From Varunaivibrio sulfuroxidans (GTDB taxonomy: Bacteria; Pseudomonadota; Alphaproteobacteria; Rhodospirillales; Magnetovibrionaceae), in the NCBI RefSeq assembly GCF_029318635.1, contig NZ_CP119676.1, positions 2,803,001-2,867,000 of the forward strand: a DNA stretch of 64,000 bases, given 5' to 3'. A program made the translations under genes and the position numbers. The notes beneath the pieces were generated by a model, which saw only the letters and a program-made list of their open reading frames with translations, ran no database searches and was not told where the DNA came from. This document shows, piece after piece, positions 7,634 through 16,181 of this stretch; position 1 is the first letter of the stretch; the number at the start of each line of letters is the position of its first letter.

Positions 7634-9598
7634 ATGACGGTTGCGACCGATACGGGTGAAGACGCCTATCTGGATCATGTCGAAAAGGCTTTTCTGGCGT
7701 TTACATCCTCGGACAATGATGAAGCCATTCGCTCGTGCGAGCAGGCGTTGAAGATCAATCCCGAAGGCGCCGAGGCCCTGTTTGTTCTTGGGTTGGTTTC
7801 TTTTTTGCTCGACGATCTGGGGCGGGCGATTAAATTTTTCGAACGAGGTCACGCGCGCGAACCGGATTGGCGCGAGTTCGCGGATATCCTAAGTGCGATG
7901 TATTCGCGCGTCGGCGATTTGTCGAACAGTCTTTATTACTCCAAGTTGGCGACCACGCTGGTTTCCAACCCGACCCTCAAGCGCTACGTCCCTCAAGGCT
8001 TCGACGATTTCGAAGAAAACATGAAGAATGTGGCGCTGTCGTGGTACTACGTGGAAGCGGCGGTGCATTTTTATGAACGCGACTATAAGAAAACCATCGC
8101 CTACTGCGAACGGGAATTGGGCCTGAACGCGGATAATGTCGATTGTCTGATCTTGCTGGGGCGGGCGTTGATCAACGTCAATGACATCCCCCGCGCCGCC
8201 GAGGTGCTTGCAAAAGCCGCCCACCTGGCCCCGGACAACCCCGAATGCTGGACCTATCTTAGCGACGCCCTGTTGGCGGAGGGGCGTATCGGCGAGGCCA
8301 TGGCGAATATCGACAAGGCCATGCGGATCGCCCCGGATGGGATAGACGCGCTGTGCCGTAAGGCGATTTCCCTGATGTATGGCGATCAAGACGCTTGGCG
8401 GGACTATCCCGGGATCATCGCCAAGATAGGTGCGTTGGTGGCCGCGACGCACAAAGACAAAGCCGCGGCGAAAGGCGCGCGAAGCGCGGGCGATAAACCG
8501 GTATCGCGTCCCCGAGGGGACGACGCCCTGCATATCGGCATGATCATCGGACACGCGGCGATTACCGATAAGAGCGAACTGCTGATCGGCTTGCTTTCTC
8601 GGCTCGATCCGAAACGGTTCAAGGTTTTCGCCTATCAGCAGTATACGCAAACCCATCCGGCGACACTGCGTCTGGAAAAAGAGGTCCATCATTGGCGTGG
8701 TACGTTCAACATCGATGACGATACGCTGTTCAGGATCATGCAAAACGACGCCCTGGACCTGATCGTCGATACTTGCGCCGTACAAGCCGATCATCGCCTC
8801 GCCGTGTTGGCGCGCGGGCCCGCTCCGGTCAGGGTGAGTTGGTTGGGGACGCCCCTGGCGGCGCCGAAAGGATGCTGCGATGTCATTCTAAGCTGTGACG
8901 ATATGCTGGATATCGATCGCCGTGACGGTGGCGGGGTCGCCTGCGAAAGTCTGGGGTCTTCCTTGTTCGCCTATTCCGGCGGACCAACCTTGGTGACCCC
9001 GGGCAGCGATAAAACCCCGGTGGCGCGCAAGGGGTTTATTACCTTTGGCGGGGTCTTGGATTTGGCCCGCATGCAAAGCGCCATCCCCTTGTGGGCGGAT
9101 GTCTTGCGCCGGGTCAAGCGTTCGCGCTTATTGCTGGGCGGCGGTCTTGAACAACGCCAGTTGTGGCCGCTGGTGGCCGACGCCTTCTCGCAAACGGGGT
9201 TGCTGGAACGGATATCGATACAGGATGACGAAGAGGGCGTCTCCCCGCGGGGTCACTTTTTGAGCGACATCGATATCCTGCTCGATACGCCCGACGTTAA
9301 TGGTCTTGGCGAAATCTGCGACGCCCTGTGGATGGGCGTACCCGTGGTCGCCCTGAAAGGCGATCGAAGGGCTTCGCTGATGGGAAAAACCATTTTGAAG
9401 GCGAGCGGAAACGCGCGCTGGTGTGCCGACGATGCGGCGCAATACGTTGATATCGCTTGCGCCCTCGCGGACGACAGGGCGCAATTGCGCCAGTTGCGCC
9501 GAGGACTAAGGGAGCAGTTGAAGAAAAGCCCGCTGCTCGACGTCCAGGGTTTCGCCGACACCCTGGCGGAGCTGTTCGAACGCCTGGCGCGCCGATAG
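7634..9598 (+). CDS. TPR protein with GT41 (OGT/SPINDLY-type) glycosyltransferase domain; FlmG-like candidate
   Basis: A 654-aa protein. Residues 1-280 are tetratricopeptide repeats (for example DEAIRSCEQALKINPEGAEA and AAEVLAKAAHLAPDNPECW). Residues about 300-650 resemble the catalytic half of O-linked GlcNAc-transferase-type enzymes, with APVRVSWLGTP followed by a D-rich segment and, near the C-terminus, GDRRASLMGKTILKASG and LRRGLREQLKKSPLLD. In OGT-family enzymes these segments line the nucleotide-sugar site. Caulobacter FlmG has the same TPR+GT41 layout and glycosylates flagellin. Location next to the hook operon supports a flagellar role, but no flagellin gene is in the window and the acceptor is inferred. 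AAGGAG precedes the ATG. Confidence 0.82.
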   Translation: MTVATDTGEDAYLDHVEKAFLAFTSSDNDEAIRSCEQALKINPEGAEALFVLGLVSFLLDDLGRAIKFFERGHAREPDWREFADILSAMYSRVGDLSNSLYYSKLATTLVSNPTLKRYVPQGFDDFEENMKNVALSWYYVEAAVHFYERDYKKTIAYCERELGLNADNVDCLILLGRALINVNDIPRAAEVLAKAAHLAPDNPECWTYLSDALLAEGRIGEAMANIDKAMRIAPDGIDALCRKAISLMYGDQDAWRDYPGIIAKIGALVAATHKDKAAAKGARSAGDKPVSRPRGDDALHIGMIIGHAAITDKSELLIGLLSRLDPKRFKVFAYQQYTQTHPATLRLEKEVHHWRGTFNIDDDTLFRIMQNDALDLIVDTCAVQADHRLAVLARGPAPVRVSWLGTPLAAPKGCCDVILSCDDMLDIDRRDGGGVACESLGSSLFAYSGGPTLVTPGSDKTPVARKGFITFGGVLDLARMQSAIPLWADVLRRVKRSRLLLGGGLEQRQLWPLVADAFSQTGLLERISIQDDEEGVSPRGHFLSDIDILLDTPDVNGLGEICDALWMGVPVVALKGDRRASLMGKTILKASGNARWCADDAAQYVDIACALADDRAQLRQLRRGLREQLKKSPLLDVQGFADTLAELFERLARR

Positions 9599-9709
9599 GC
9601 TCTTTTTTTCGAGCCTCGTGAATACGGGGTGCGCGGGGAGGCACGGGGAGAGGAGCCCCCGACGTGGAATTTTGGGCGGGGTTTTGGAATTTCGAATAAG
9701 GAGTAGGCG

Positions 9710-10507
9710 GTGAGGCGCATTGAAAACATCTTAGCGGCGATCATTTTGGGAACGGTATTCCTTCCGGCTACGGCCCGTGCCGTTGATCTGGCGGGATATC
9801 GCGCCACGTACGCCCTATCCCTGGGCAAGGGAGACGACAGTGGTTCCGTCGTTGAAATTCGCGGCGAGACGACGAGCTCCTTCGAAAAAACGTGCGGCGG
9901 CTGGCTGTTCGACCAGAGCTGGTTGATGAATGTGATGCGCAACGATGGGCGCGATTCACCGCAGCACACCTTTTTATCGACCTGGGAGTCTTTGGACGGA
10001 AAATCCTACCGGTTTTCCGGGCGTAATATTATCGGCAACCTCAGCGAGGATATCCAAGGCCACGCCGCCCACGGCGCGGACGGCGCGCAGGCGGTTTTCG
10101 TTCAACCCGAGACACGGACGATCGCCCTCGATCCCGACGTCTTGTTTCCCACCATGCACAGCATCCGTCTGCTCGCCCATGCCGAGGCCGGGGAGCACAT
10201 TTTTTCGAGCACCGTGTTTGACGGTTCCCAGGTTGATGAAGGCCGTCGTATCGAGGCCTTTATTTCCAAGCCCTTTTCCGCCGGAAAAGGGGCGGGGAGC
10301 ACGCTCGGCGCGTTGCTCGACCGTCCCGGATGGAACGTGCGGATGGGGTTTTACCCGCCGGGCAGCCTGGCCGCCGAACCGGAATACAGCATCGAGGTTC
10401 AAATTCTCGACAACGGTATTCCTAGCCGTATGGTCCTGGAGTATCCTACCTTCAGCATCAACGTTAAGTTGATTAAAATAAAGCCGATAACATCACCCCG
10501 ATGCTAG
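9710..10507 (+). CDS. eipB: EipB-family (DUF1849) periplasmic envelope-integrity protein
   Basis: A 265-aa secreted protein with an N-terminal signal peptide (cleavage probably after ATARA, residue about 24). The EipB features are a repeated beta pattern beginning YRATYALSL, then VVEIRGETT, a Cys in CGGW at residue 62, and a final Cys at residue 265. In Brucella EipB two far-apart cysteines near equivalent positions form a disulfide that stabilises a spiral beta fold important for envelope stress resistance. The spacing here is compatible. The start is a GTG with AAGGAG 6 nt upstream. The twin-PDZ protein follows downstream on the same strand. Confidence 0.82.
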   Translation: MRRIENILAAIILGTVFLPATARAVDLAGYRATYALSLGKGDDSGSVVEIRGETTSSFEKTCGGWLFDQSWLMNVMRNDGRDSPQHTFLSTWESLDGKSYRFSGRNIIGNLSEDIQGHAAHGADGAQAVFVQPETRTIALDPDVLFPTMHSIRLLAHAEAGEHIFSSTVFDGSQVDEGRRIEAFISKPFSAGKGAGSTLGALLDRPGWNVRMGFYPPGSLAAEPEYSIEVQILDNGIPSRMVLEYPTFSINVKLIKIKPITSPRC

Positions 10508-10555
10508 TGGATCGGGCCGACGTTCCGTTCCCGCGAACCATCGGGCCGACCACTA
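10505..10555. repeat. Short repeat between eipB and the PDZ gene
   Basis: An 11-bp direct repeat ATCGGGCCGAC occurs at 10511-10521 and 10540-10550. The unit is bracketed by inverted arms TAGTGG (10505-10510) and CCACTA (10550-10555). There is no T-tract, so it is not an evident terminator. Function unknown. Confidence 0.5.
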
Positions 10556-10646
10556 TCTATCTTTTTGTTGCAGTTTGATTTCTTCACGCATTTGTGTCCA
10601 ATTGCATCGGACTCAAATGTTAAACTCAAACCACTAGGAGGGCAAA

Positions 10647-11429
10647 GTGTTCGCACGACGTGCGATGGGGATATGCGCGGGATTTTCTTGGATTCTCGTC
10701 GTCGTGATGGGGGTGTCCGCCCTCGCGTTTGGCGCCCAGGATGGCTATCTTGGGCTGTCCGTTCAGGGCGCCAATGCGGCGGTCGGCGAGGCCTTGGGAT
10801 CGGGGGCGCGTGAAGGCGTCTTGATCCGGGGCGTGGATTTGGGCGGACCTGCCGATCGCGCCGGACTTAAACCGGGAGACTTGATCACGGCTCTCGCTCA
10901 CAAGCGGGTGAAGGACTATGCGCGAATCATGACGTTGATGCGCGCGGTCCCCCCGGGAAAACGCCTCGTCGTCACCGTGGTGCGTATGGGTGAAAACCAT
11001 GATCTGTCCTTGGTCGTGGGACAAAGACCGCCCGCACGCGGTGTTGTCCGAGACGCCGTGGCGTCTGTTCCCGCGATCGGTATAACGGTGGCCGCATTGA
11101 CGAAAAAGATGCGCACGCTGTTCGCCGTGCGCTGGGAAACGACGGGCGTTGTCATTACGATGCTCGATGCCGAAGATGCGGACGCCACGCCTGCTTTGGT
11201 CCGCGGCGAGGTCATTCGTCAAGTCAACCAAGTTGACGTCTGGCGGCCCGATCAGGTGGTGACCCTTTACCGGCAGGCGAAAGCGGCGGGGAGAAAGAAC
11301 CTGCTGCTCCTCGTCGATGGTGCGGCAGGGTCGCGCTTCGTCCTTATACCGATCGCGCCGCACTCGATATCGCGCGGGGCGGCGGGGGCATTGACGCCGT
11401 TGAAGCTGCCCATGCCCCCGCCGCAATAA
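10647..11429 (+). CDS. Secreted twin-PDZ protein without protease domain
   Basis: A 260-aa protein with an N-terminal hydrophobic segment (about 5-28, ending AFGAQ) that is a signal peptide or anchor. Residues about 33-130 form a PDZ domain of the DegP/HtrA type (GYLGLSVQG, then GVLIRGVDLGGPADRAGLKPGD). Residues about 140-230 look like a second, more diverged PDZ (GVVITMLDAED, RGEVIRQVNQVDVW). No Ser/His/Asp protease domain precedes them, so it is probably an adaptor or peptide-binding factor rather than a protease. The GTG start has AGGAGG 5 nt upstream. It converges on the DsbA-like gene with only 22 bp between stops. Confidence 0.75.
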   Translation: MFARRAMGICAGFSWILVVVMGVSALAFGAQDGYLGLSVQGANAAVGEALGSGAREGVLIRGVDLGGPADRAGLKPGDLITALAHKRVKDYARIMTLMRAVPPGKRLVVTVVRMGENHDLSLVVGQRPPARGVVRDAVASVPAIGITVAALTKKMRTLFAVRWETTGVVITMLDAEDADATPALVRGEVIRQVNQVDVWRPDQVVTLYRQAKAAGRKNLLLLVDGAAGSRFVLIPIAPHSISRGAAGALTPLKLPMPPPQ

Positions 11430-11451
11430 AGTTGCGAGACGTGCGCTTGCC

Positions 11452-12234
11452 CTAGTGGGCCATTTTCGCCTCTTTGCGCGCCGCTGCGATCTTGGCGCGC
11501 AGGACGTCGATGGGCAATGCACCCGAGGTTAACTCATTTCCGATGATGAACGTCGGCGTGCCGGTGATATTCAAGGACTGGGCGAGGCGGTGATTGTCGT
11601 CGATGGCCTTGGCGACGTCCTTGCCGTTCATCTCGACTTTCATCTTAGCGACGTCAACGCCGCTTTTCGCCGCAAGATCGAAGATTTTGGCTTCGCTCAG
11701 TCCCCCGCGCGCCTCCATCATCGCAGCGTGAAAGGGGGCGTACTTGGTGCTTTGGTGTAGCCACACCGCTTCGGCCGCCTTGGATGCGATCAGCGATTCG
11801 GGGGTCAAGATCGGGAATTCCTTGAGAACGTAGCGCAGGTTGGGATCGCTCTTGATCAATTTCTGCGTCGCCGGAAAGACTTGCTTGCAGTACGGGCAGC
11901 GATAATCGAAAAACTCGACCACGGTGACGTCCCCTTTAGGGTTGCCCAAAACCGGGGATGTCGGGTCGTGCTCGACCATTTTTTTGGCGTGGCCGAGAAC
12001 CGTTTTGGCTTGATTTTTGCGTTGGGCTTCGTCGCGTTTTTGCAGCTCCTGCATGACCTGGATGATCAATTCGGGGTTTTTCAAAAGATAATCGTGCACG
12101 ACCCCTTCGACCGCTTTTTCCTGAGCGGGCGTCAAGGCGCTTTGCCCGCCTTCGGCGCCATAGGCGGGAAGGAAGGCCGCCAGTGTGAGCATTGCGGCGG
12201 CGAGGAAGGAGCGTATTGTCGAGGCTGCGGTCAT
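11452..12234 (-). CDS. DsbA-family periplasmic thiol-disulfide oxidoreductase (Com1/ScsC-like)
   Basis: A 260-aa secreted thioredoxin-fold protein. A signal peptide (about 1-26, ending PAYGAEG) is followed by a helical stretch, residues 35-90, of the type that oligomerises ScsC/Com1 proteins. The thioredoxin domain has active site CPYC at residues 113-116 (FFDYRCPYCK) and the cis-proline loop TGTPTFIIG. It probably introduces or isomerises disulfides in envelope proteins; the EipB-like protein nearby, with two distant cysteines, is a plausible client (inference). No DsbB is visible. Confidence 0.9.
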   Translation of the reverse strand: MTAASTIRSFLAAAMLTLAAFLPAYGAEGGQSALTPAQEKAVEGVVHDYLLKNPELIIQVMQELQKRDEAQRKNQAKTVLGHAKKMVEHDPTSPVLGNPKGDVTVVEFFDYRCPYCKQVFPATQKLIKSDPNLRYVLKEFPILTPESLIASKAAEAVWLHQSTKYAPFHAAMMEARGGLSEAKIFDLAAKSGVDVAKMKVEMNGKDVAKAIDDNHRLAQSLNITGTPTFIIGNELTSGALPIDVLRAKIAAARKEAKMAH

Positions 12235-12372
12235 GGGATGGGAACTCTATCGGTTGAAAGGGCGTCGTGAAAGGTTGGACATCTTGCCCCGCCTGGAGGA
12301 AGGACACAAGGAATCAGGCGCACCGTGCGATCAAATTATGGTGAGAACATGACGGTGCGTGTCCGAACACGT

Positions 12373-13140
12373 TTAACGCGAGAGCCGAATGCCGGAAAAA
12401 TAGGCGCTGGAAGGGGGGCGTCCCCCTTCGGCGGCGAGACCGATGAACACGATGCGCGCCTTTTCGATGTCGTCGCCGGGCCAGACGCGGCTGTAAAGAT
12501 CGGACAGGTCAACGGTTTCCAACCACCACTGGCTGGTGTTTTCACGTCCGCCGCGTACGACGTAGTAGGGAGCGGGCGTTTTTCTTCCGTGCGAGGGGGG
12601 CGCGAAGAGTTTTCCCCTTTCCAGGGCGGAACGTCCCCAGACGAAAGAAATTTCCCGGTCATGGGAAGGAAGTTTCGATACAAAGGCATGAAACAGGCCA
12701 TTGTCCCACCCCTTGCCGGTATCCGGCGCGCCGCCGTCGAAGCCGACGATAAGGCGCAATGGGTGCAATGCGCCGCGGTACGGTCCGACGTTCCAAGACC
12801 AACTGAGAAACGGCGTCGCCAGGACAAGGGCCTGGGTGCGCCGTACCGCAACCGACGGCGCGCGTCCGTTGACCACCTTAATCGCGGGTACGCCGTCCAA
12901 CGAGGAAAGCGACCAAGTTCCGCCGCTCTTGCTCCCGCCGCCTTTGCCATCGTGCATACCCTCGACGACCCAATCGCCCGGCGCGGCGCGGGAGAAAAAG
13001 CCCGGGTCGGGGGCCAGCACGTCGAGACGGCCTTCGGGCGTGACGGGCGCGCGCGGCGCGGCGCAGGCGGCCAGTATCGAAAAAAATAAGACGACGACCC
13101 GGGGGTGGGCGATAAAGGGGCGCGCGGCGGCGGACCTCAT
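12373..13140 (-). CDS. DUF3047 lipoprotein
   Basis: A 255-aa protein with a lipoprotein signal peptide (hydrophobic VVVLFFSILAAC, lipobox Cys near residue 27), so it is probably anchored in a membrane facing the periplasm. The body matches DUF3047: TPFLSWSWNV is followed by a Gly-rich strand pair, a SFVWGR segment, and a late DDIEKARIVFIGLAAEG. Family function is unknown; the fold resembles carbohydrate-binding jelly rolls. The start ATG overlaps the stop of the upstream M48 protease gene by 4 bp, so the two are probably translationally coupled and functionally linked. Confidence 0.8.
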   Translation of the reverse strand: MRSAAARPFIAHPRVVVLFFSILAACAAPRAPVTPEGRLDVLAPDPGFFSRAAPGDWVVEGMHDGKGGGSKSGGTWSLSSLDGVPAIKVVNGRAPSVAVRRTQALVLATPFLSWSWNVGPYRGALHPLRLIVGFDGGAPDTGKGWDNGLFHAFVSKLPSHDREISFVWGRSALERGKLFAPPSHGRKTPAPYYVVRGGRENTSQWWLETVDLSDLYSRVWPGDDIEKARIVFIGLAAEGGRPPSSAYFSGIRLSR

Positions 13141-14513
13141 CGCGCCTTACCGCTATCCTTGCTCGCCTGATGGGCGGCGTCCAAAAGATCCTGGGCGTGT
13201 AGCCAGCCGCGCGATCCATGGGGCAGCAAGCCTTGCGCTTTGTTTGCGTGGTAAATCGCCTCGCTGGTGTCGCCGCTGCGCAAGGCCGCCTCGCCCAGGG
13301 CGAGGGCGCTTTGGCCCAGATCGCCCTTGCGCCCATAGGCGATTCCCAACTGTCGCCAGATGAACGGCTGATCCGCTTCATCGTTCAGCGAGGTCTTGAA
13401 ATCGTCAATAGCCTCCTGCAACAGGTTCGGGTCGCCGGCCTCAAGCAGGGCGCGGGCGAGATCGTTGCGAATAAGATAGGCCTTCGGCAACAACTCGGCG
13501 GCGCGCCGGTAAGCGACGATGGCCTCGGGCACTTTGGCGTTTTCGAACAACATTTGCCCCTTCAGTTCCCAGAAATAGCCGTCCTTGGGATGGCCTTTGA
13601 TCAAGGCGTCGATCTCGTCGAGGGCTTTGGGCAAATCCGGCGTGCGATAGGCGGCGATCGCCCGCGCGTAGCGCGCGGGCAGGGAGGTGTCCGTCGTGGG
13701 ATAACGGCGCAACGTCGCCGCGGGGGGATTGAGAAAGGCGAACAGCTTGGCCTTCATCCGCGCGAACATAGCGTGGACTTCGGGCGGGATGGGGACCGTC
13801 GAAAAAGGCGAGTGGGCGACGTGCTGAGCCAACGCTTCGACGCGCTCGCGACTGAGGGGGTGGGACAAAAGGTAGGGGTTGGGATGGCCAAGGCTCAGTT
13901 TCTCTTGGCGTTCTAGGATATTGAGAAATTGGAGCAGGCCTTCGGACGATTCCCCGGCGGCGTCCATCAGACGCATGGCGGCCTGATCCGCGGCGGCCTC
14001 CTGGGTGCGCGAATATTTCAAGAAGGCGCGCTGACCGGTTCCCTGGCCGCCCAGGATGATGGCCTCGCCAAGGTCCGCCCGTCCGGTGCCCACCGCCGCG
14101 GCTAGGCCGAGGACCGACGTCAAGATGCCGTACATCTTGGCCTTGGCGAGTTCCTGTGGGGTACGCGATAAATCGCCAGCTTGAATATGGCCGGTTTCGT
14201 GGGCTATGACGCCGACCAATTGCAACGCGGTTTCGCTTCTCAGGATCAATCCGGTGTTGATAAAGATATTTTGCCCCCCGGCGACGAACGCGTTAAGGGT
14301 GTTATCGTTAACCAGGTAGATTTTCACATCCCCGGGGTGTAATCCTGCGGCTTTGAATATTGGCGTCGCCAGGGTGCGGATGGTACGTTCAATTTCACTG
14401 TCGCGGATAAGGTTGATGCCGGCGGCGTTGGCAGGCGGCGCCGATGAAAGCCAAAGAACGAAGCCTAGGTTTAAGATTAGGCCTCTCAGGATAAAAGGAA
14501 AAAGCGTGCGCAT
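13137..14513 (-). CDS. M48-family metalloprotease with TPR repeats (BepA/YfgC-like)
   Basis: A periplasmic zinc protease of 458 aa. The signal peptide runs to about residue 33 (PPANAAG). The M48 catalytic motif is HETGH in VGVIAHETGHIQAGD, followed by the downstream zinc-ligand region RTQEAAADQAAMRLM. The C-terminal half (about 270-450) is TPR repeats. E. coli BepA has this layout and edits or degrades LptD and BAM substrates in the outer-membrane assembly pathway. ATG 14513 lies inside CATG shared with the divergent gene's start. An in-frame TTG at 14525 with TAAGG upstream is an alternative. Confidence 0.88.
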   Translation of the reverse strand: MRTLFPFILRGLILNLGFVLWLSSAPPANAAGINLIRDSEIERTIRTLATPIFKAAGLHPGDVKIYLVNDNTLNAFVAGGQNIFINTGLILRSETALQLVGVIAHETGHIQAGDLSRTPQELAKAKMYGILTSVLGLAAAVGTGRADLGEAIILGGQGTGQRAFLKYSRTQEAAADQAAMRLMDAAGESSEGLLQFLNILERQEKLSLGHPNPYLLSHPLSRERVEALAQHVAHSPFSTVPIPPEVHAMFARMKAKLFAFLNPPAATLRRYPTTDTSLPARYARAIAAYRTPDLPKALDEIDALIKGHPKDGYFWELKGQMLFENAKVPEAIVAYRRAAELLPKAYLIRNDLARALLEAGDPNLLQEAIDDFKTSLNDEADQPFIWRQLGIAYGRKGDLGQSALALGEAALRSGDTSEAIYHANKAQGLLPHGSRGWLHAQDLLDAAHQASKDSGKAR

Positions 14514-16167
14514 GCGGTTTATCAAGGGATTGAGCCTTACTGTTTCGCCTAAAGGTAGTCACGCGGCGCGCCGGCGTCAATTTGGCGTTCTCGCGGCGCT
14601 GGTCCTCGTCGCGGGCTGTTCGTCCACGTCGGGAGTGTCGCAGGGAACTTTGACCTATGTCCAAGGGTTTTCGGGGGCGGTAGCCGCCGCCGACCCCCGC
14701 GCCGCCCTGATCGCCCAGGATGTTTTGAACACCGGCGGCACGGCGGCGGACGCGGTGGCGGCGGGTTATTTCGCGATGGCGGTGGGCCTGCCGTCCTCGG
14801 CGGGACTGGGCGGGGGCGGGGTATGTCTTGTCCATGACCGTAAAAGCGGCGCCGTCGAGGCCCTGGACTTTCTCAACCGTGCGCCGAAAACGGTGTTGCC
14901 CGGCGCCCGCATCGCCGATGCGGTGCCCGGTAACGTGCGCGGCATGTTCGCTTTGCAATCGCGCTATGGCGTGCGCCGTTGGGCCGAGCTTGTCGCCCCG
15001 GCCGAGGCCTTGGCGCGCTTTGGCGCGCCGGTCTCAAAGGCTTTCGCGCGCGAGCTCGATCCGGTGAAACAATCCCTGATGGCCGATCCGGGAGTCGCGG
15101 CGATCCTTGCCCGACGCGATACCGGTGCGCCGGTCGGCGAGGGCGATCTTTTGCTGCGCCCGGATTTGGCGTCGGTACTCAGCCTGATCCGCGCCAAGGG
15201 CGTCGGCGATTTTTATCAAGGCCCTTGGGCGCGTCGTTTCGTCGCCGCCGATCGCGCCGCGGGTGGATCGCTCGATCTTGCCGACTTGCGTGATTTTTCG
15301 CCGCAGTGGCGGGCACCGTTGAAAGTCCCCTTTGGCAGCTTGATTTCCTCGCGCACCGCCTATTTCGCGGCCCCGCCCGAAGGCGGTGCGTTGGCCGCCC
15401 GGATGTGGGCGATGATCGTGCGCGATGGCGGTTTCGCCTCGGACGACGCGGCGGCGCGCGCTCATCTCCTGGCCGAGGTTTCGATGCGCGCGTTCGCCAA
15501 GCGCGGCGGCGGGCAGGTCGGCAACGTCGCCCAAATCGACACCGGGAGTAAAAATATGATGGCGTCCTTCGATTCCCGTCGGCACACGCCGGCGTCGCAC
15601 TTCGCGCCTTTATCGCCGACCCCGCGCACGTCGCCGTCGGCGGCGAGCATCGTCGCCGTCGATCCCCAGGGCGATGCGGTGGCCTGCGCCTTTACCCTGG
15701 GGGCGGCGTTCGGCACCGGAAAAGTCGCCCAAGGTACAGGCATTTTCCTTGCTGAAAACCCGACGGCCCGGGGGCGTTCTTCCCTGGCGTTGACGCCGAT
15801 GCTGGTCACCAACGATAACGTTCACGAGGTCTATTTCGCCGCAGCCGCCGGCGGGGGATTGCCGGCGCCGGCGGCTCTCGTCAACGTCGCCGCGCGCACT
15901 CAGTTGGCCGGGGTGCGCCTGGGCGCGGCGATGGCAGCGCCTAGGGTGTTCAACCCGGCGACGCCCGATATCACCTTTTATGAACCGACCATGAAAAAGG
16001 CGGTTATCGACGCCTTGTCTCGGCGCGGCCACCATCTCGGGAAAGCCGCGGACCAAGGACGCGTGGTCGCCATTTCATGTCCCGATGGGCTTCCACCTAA
16101 GCCCGGGAGTTGCCAGGTTTCCGCCGACACTCGCGGCGCGGGATTGGGCGTCGGCGCGCAACACTAA
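14512..16167 (+). CDS. Gamma-glutamyltransferase-like lipoprotein, atypical nucleophile region
   Basis: A 551-aa Ntn-hydrolase-family protein with a lipobox (LVLVAGCSS), so it is membrane-anchored and periplasmic. GGT hallmarks are present: DVLNTGGTAADAVAA, LPSSAGLGGGGVCL and the C-terminal GGGLPAPAALVN region. In GGTs the small subunit begins at a catalytic Thr in TTHxSVVD. Here the matching stretch reads SPSAASIVAVDPQGDAVA, so Thr-Thr-His is missing; a Ser may substitute or processing may be lost. Catalytic activity is therefore uncertain. The next gene, an aminotransferase, starts 14 bp downstream and is probably co-transcribed. ATG 14512 is preferred, with AAAGGAA upstream. Confidence 0.8.
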   Translation: MRFIKGLSLTVSPKGSHAARRRQFGVLAALVLVAGCSSTSGVSQGTLTYVQGFSGAVAAADPRAALIAQDVLNTGGTAADAVAAGYFAMAVGLPSSAGLGGGGVCLVHDRKSGAVEALDFLNRAPKTVLPGARIADAVPGNVRGMFALQSRYGVRRWAELVAPAEALARFGAPVSKAFARELDPVKQSLMADPGVAAILARRDTGAPVGEGDLLLRPDLASVLSLIRAKGVGDFYQGPWARRFVAADRAAGGSLDLADLRDFSPQWRAPLKVPFGSLISSRTAYFAAPPEGGALAARMWAMIVRDGGFASDDAAARAHLLAEVSMRAFAKRGGGQVGNVAQIDTGSKNMMASFDSRRHTPASHFAPLSPTPRTSPSAASIVAVDPQGDAVACAFTLGAAFGTGKVAQGTGIFLAENPTARGRSSLALTPMLVTNDNVHEVYFAAAAGGGLPAPAALVNVAARTQLAGVRLGAAMAAPRVFNPATPDITFYEPTMKKAVIDALSRRGHHLGKAADQGRVVAISCPDGLPPKPGSCQVSADTRGAGLGVGAQH

Positions 16168-16181
16168 GGAACAATTTCTCA

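Noticed and set aside
9597..9616. AGGCTC-N8-GAGCCT hairpin after the glycosyltransferase gene
   Set aside because: The T-run lies in the loop rather than after the stem and the stem is only 6 bp, so it does not make a convincing terminator.
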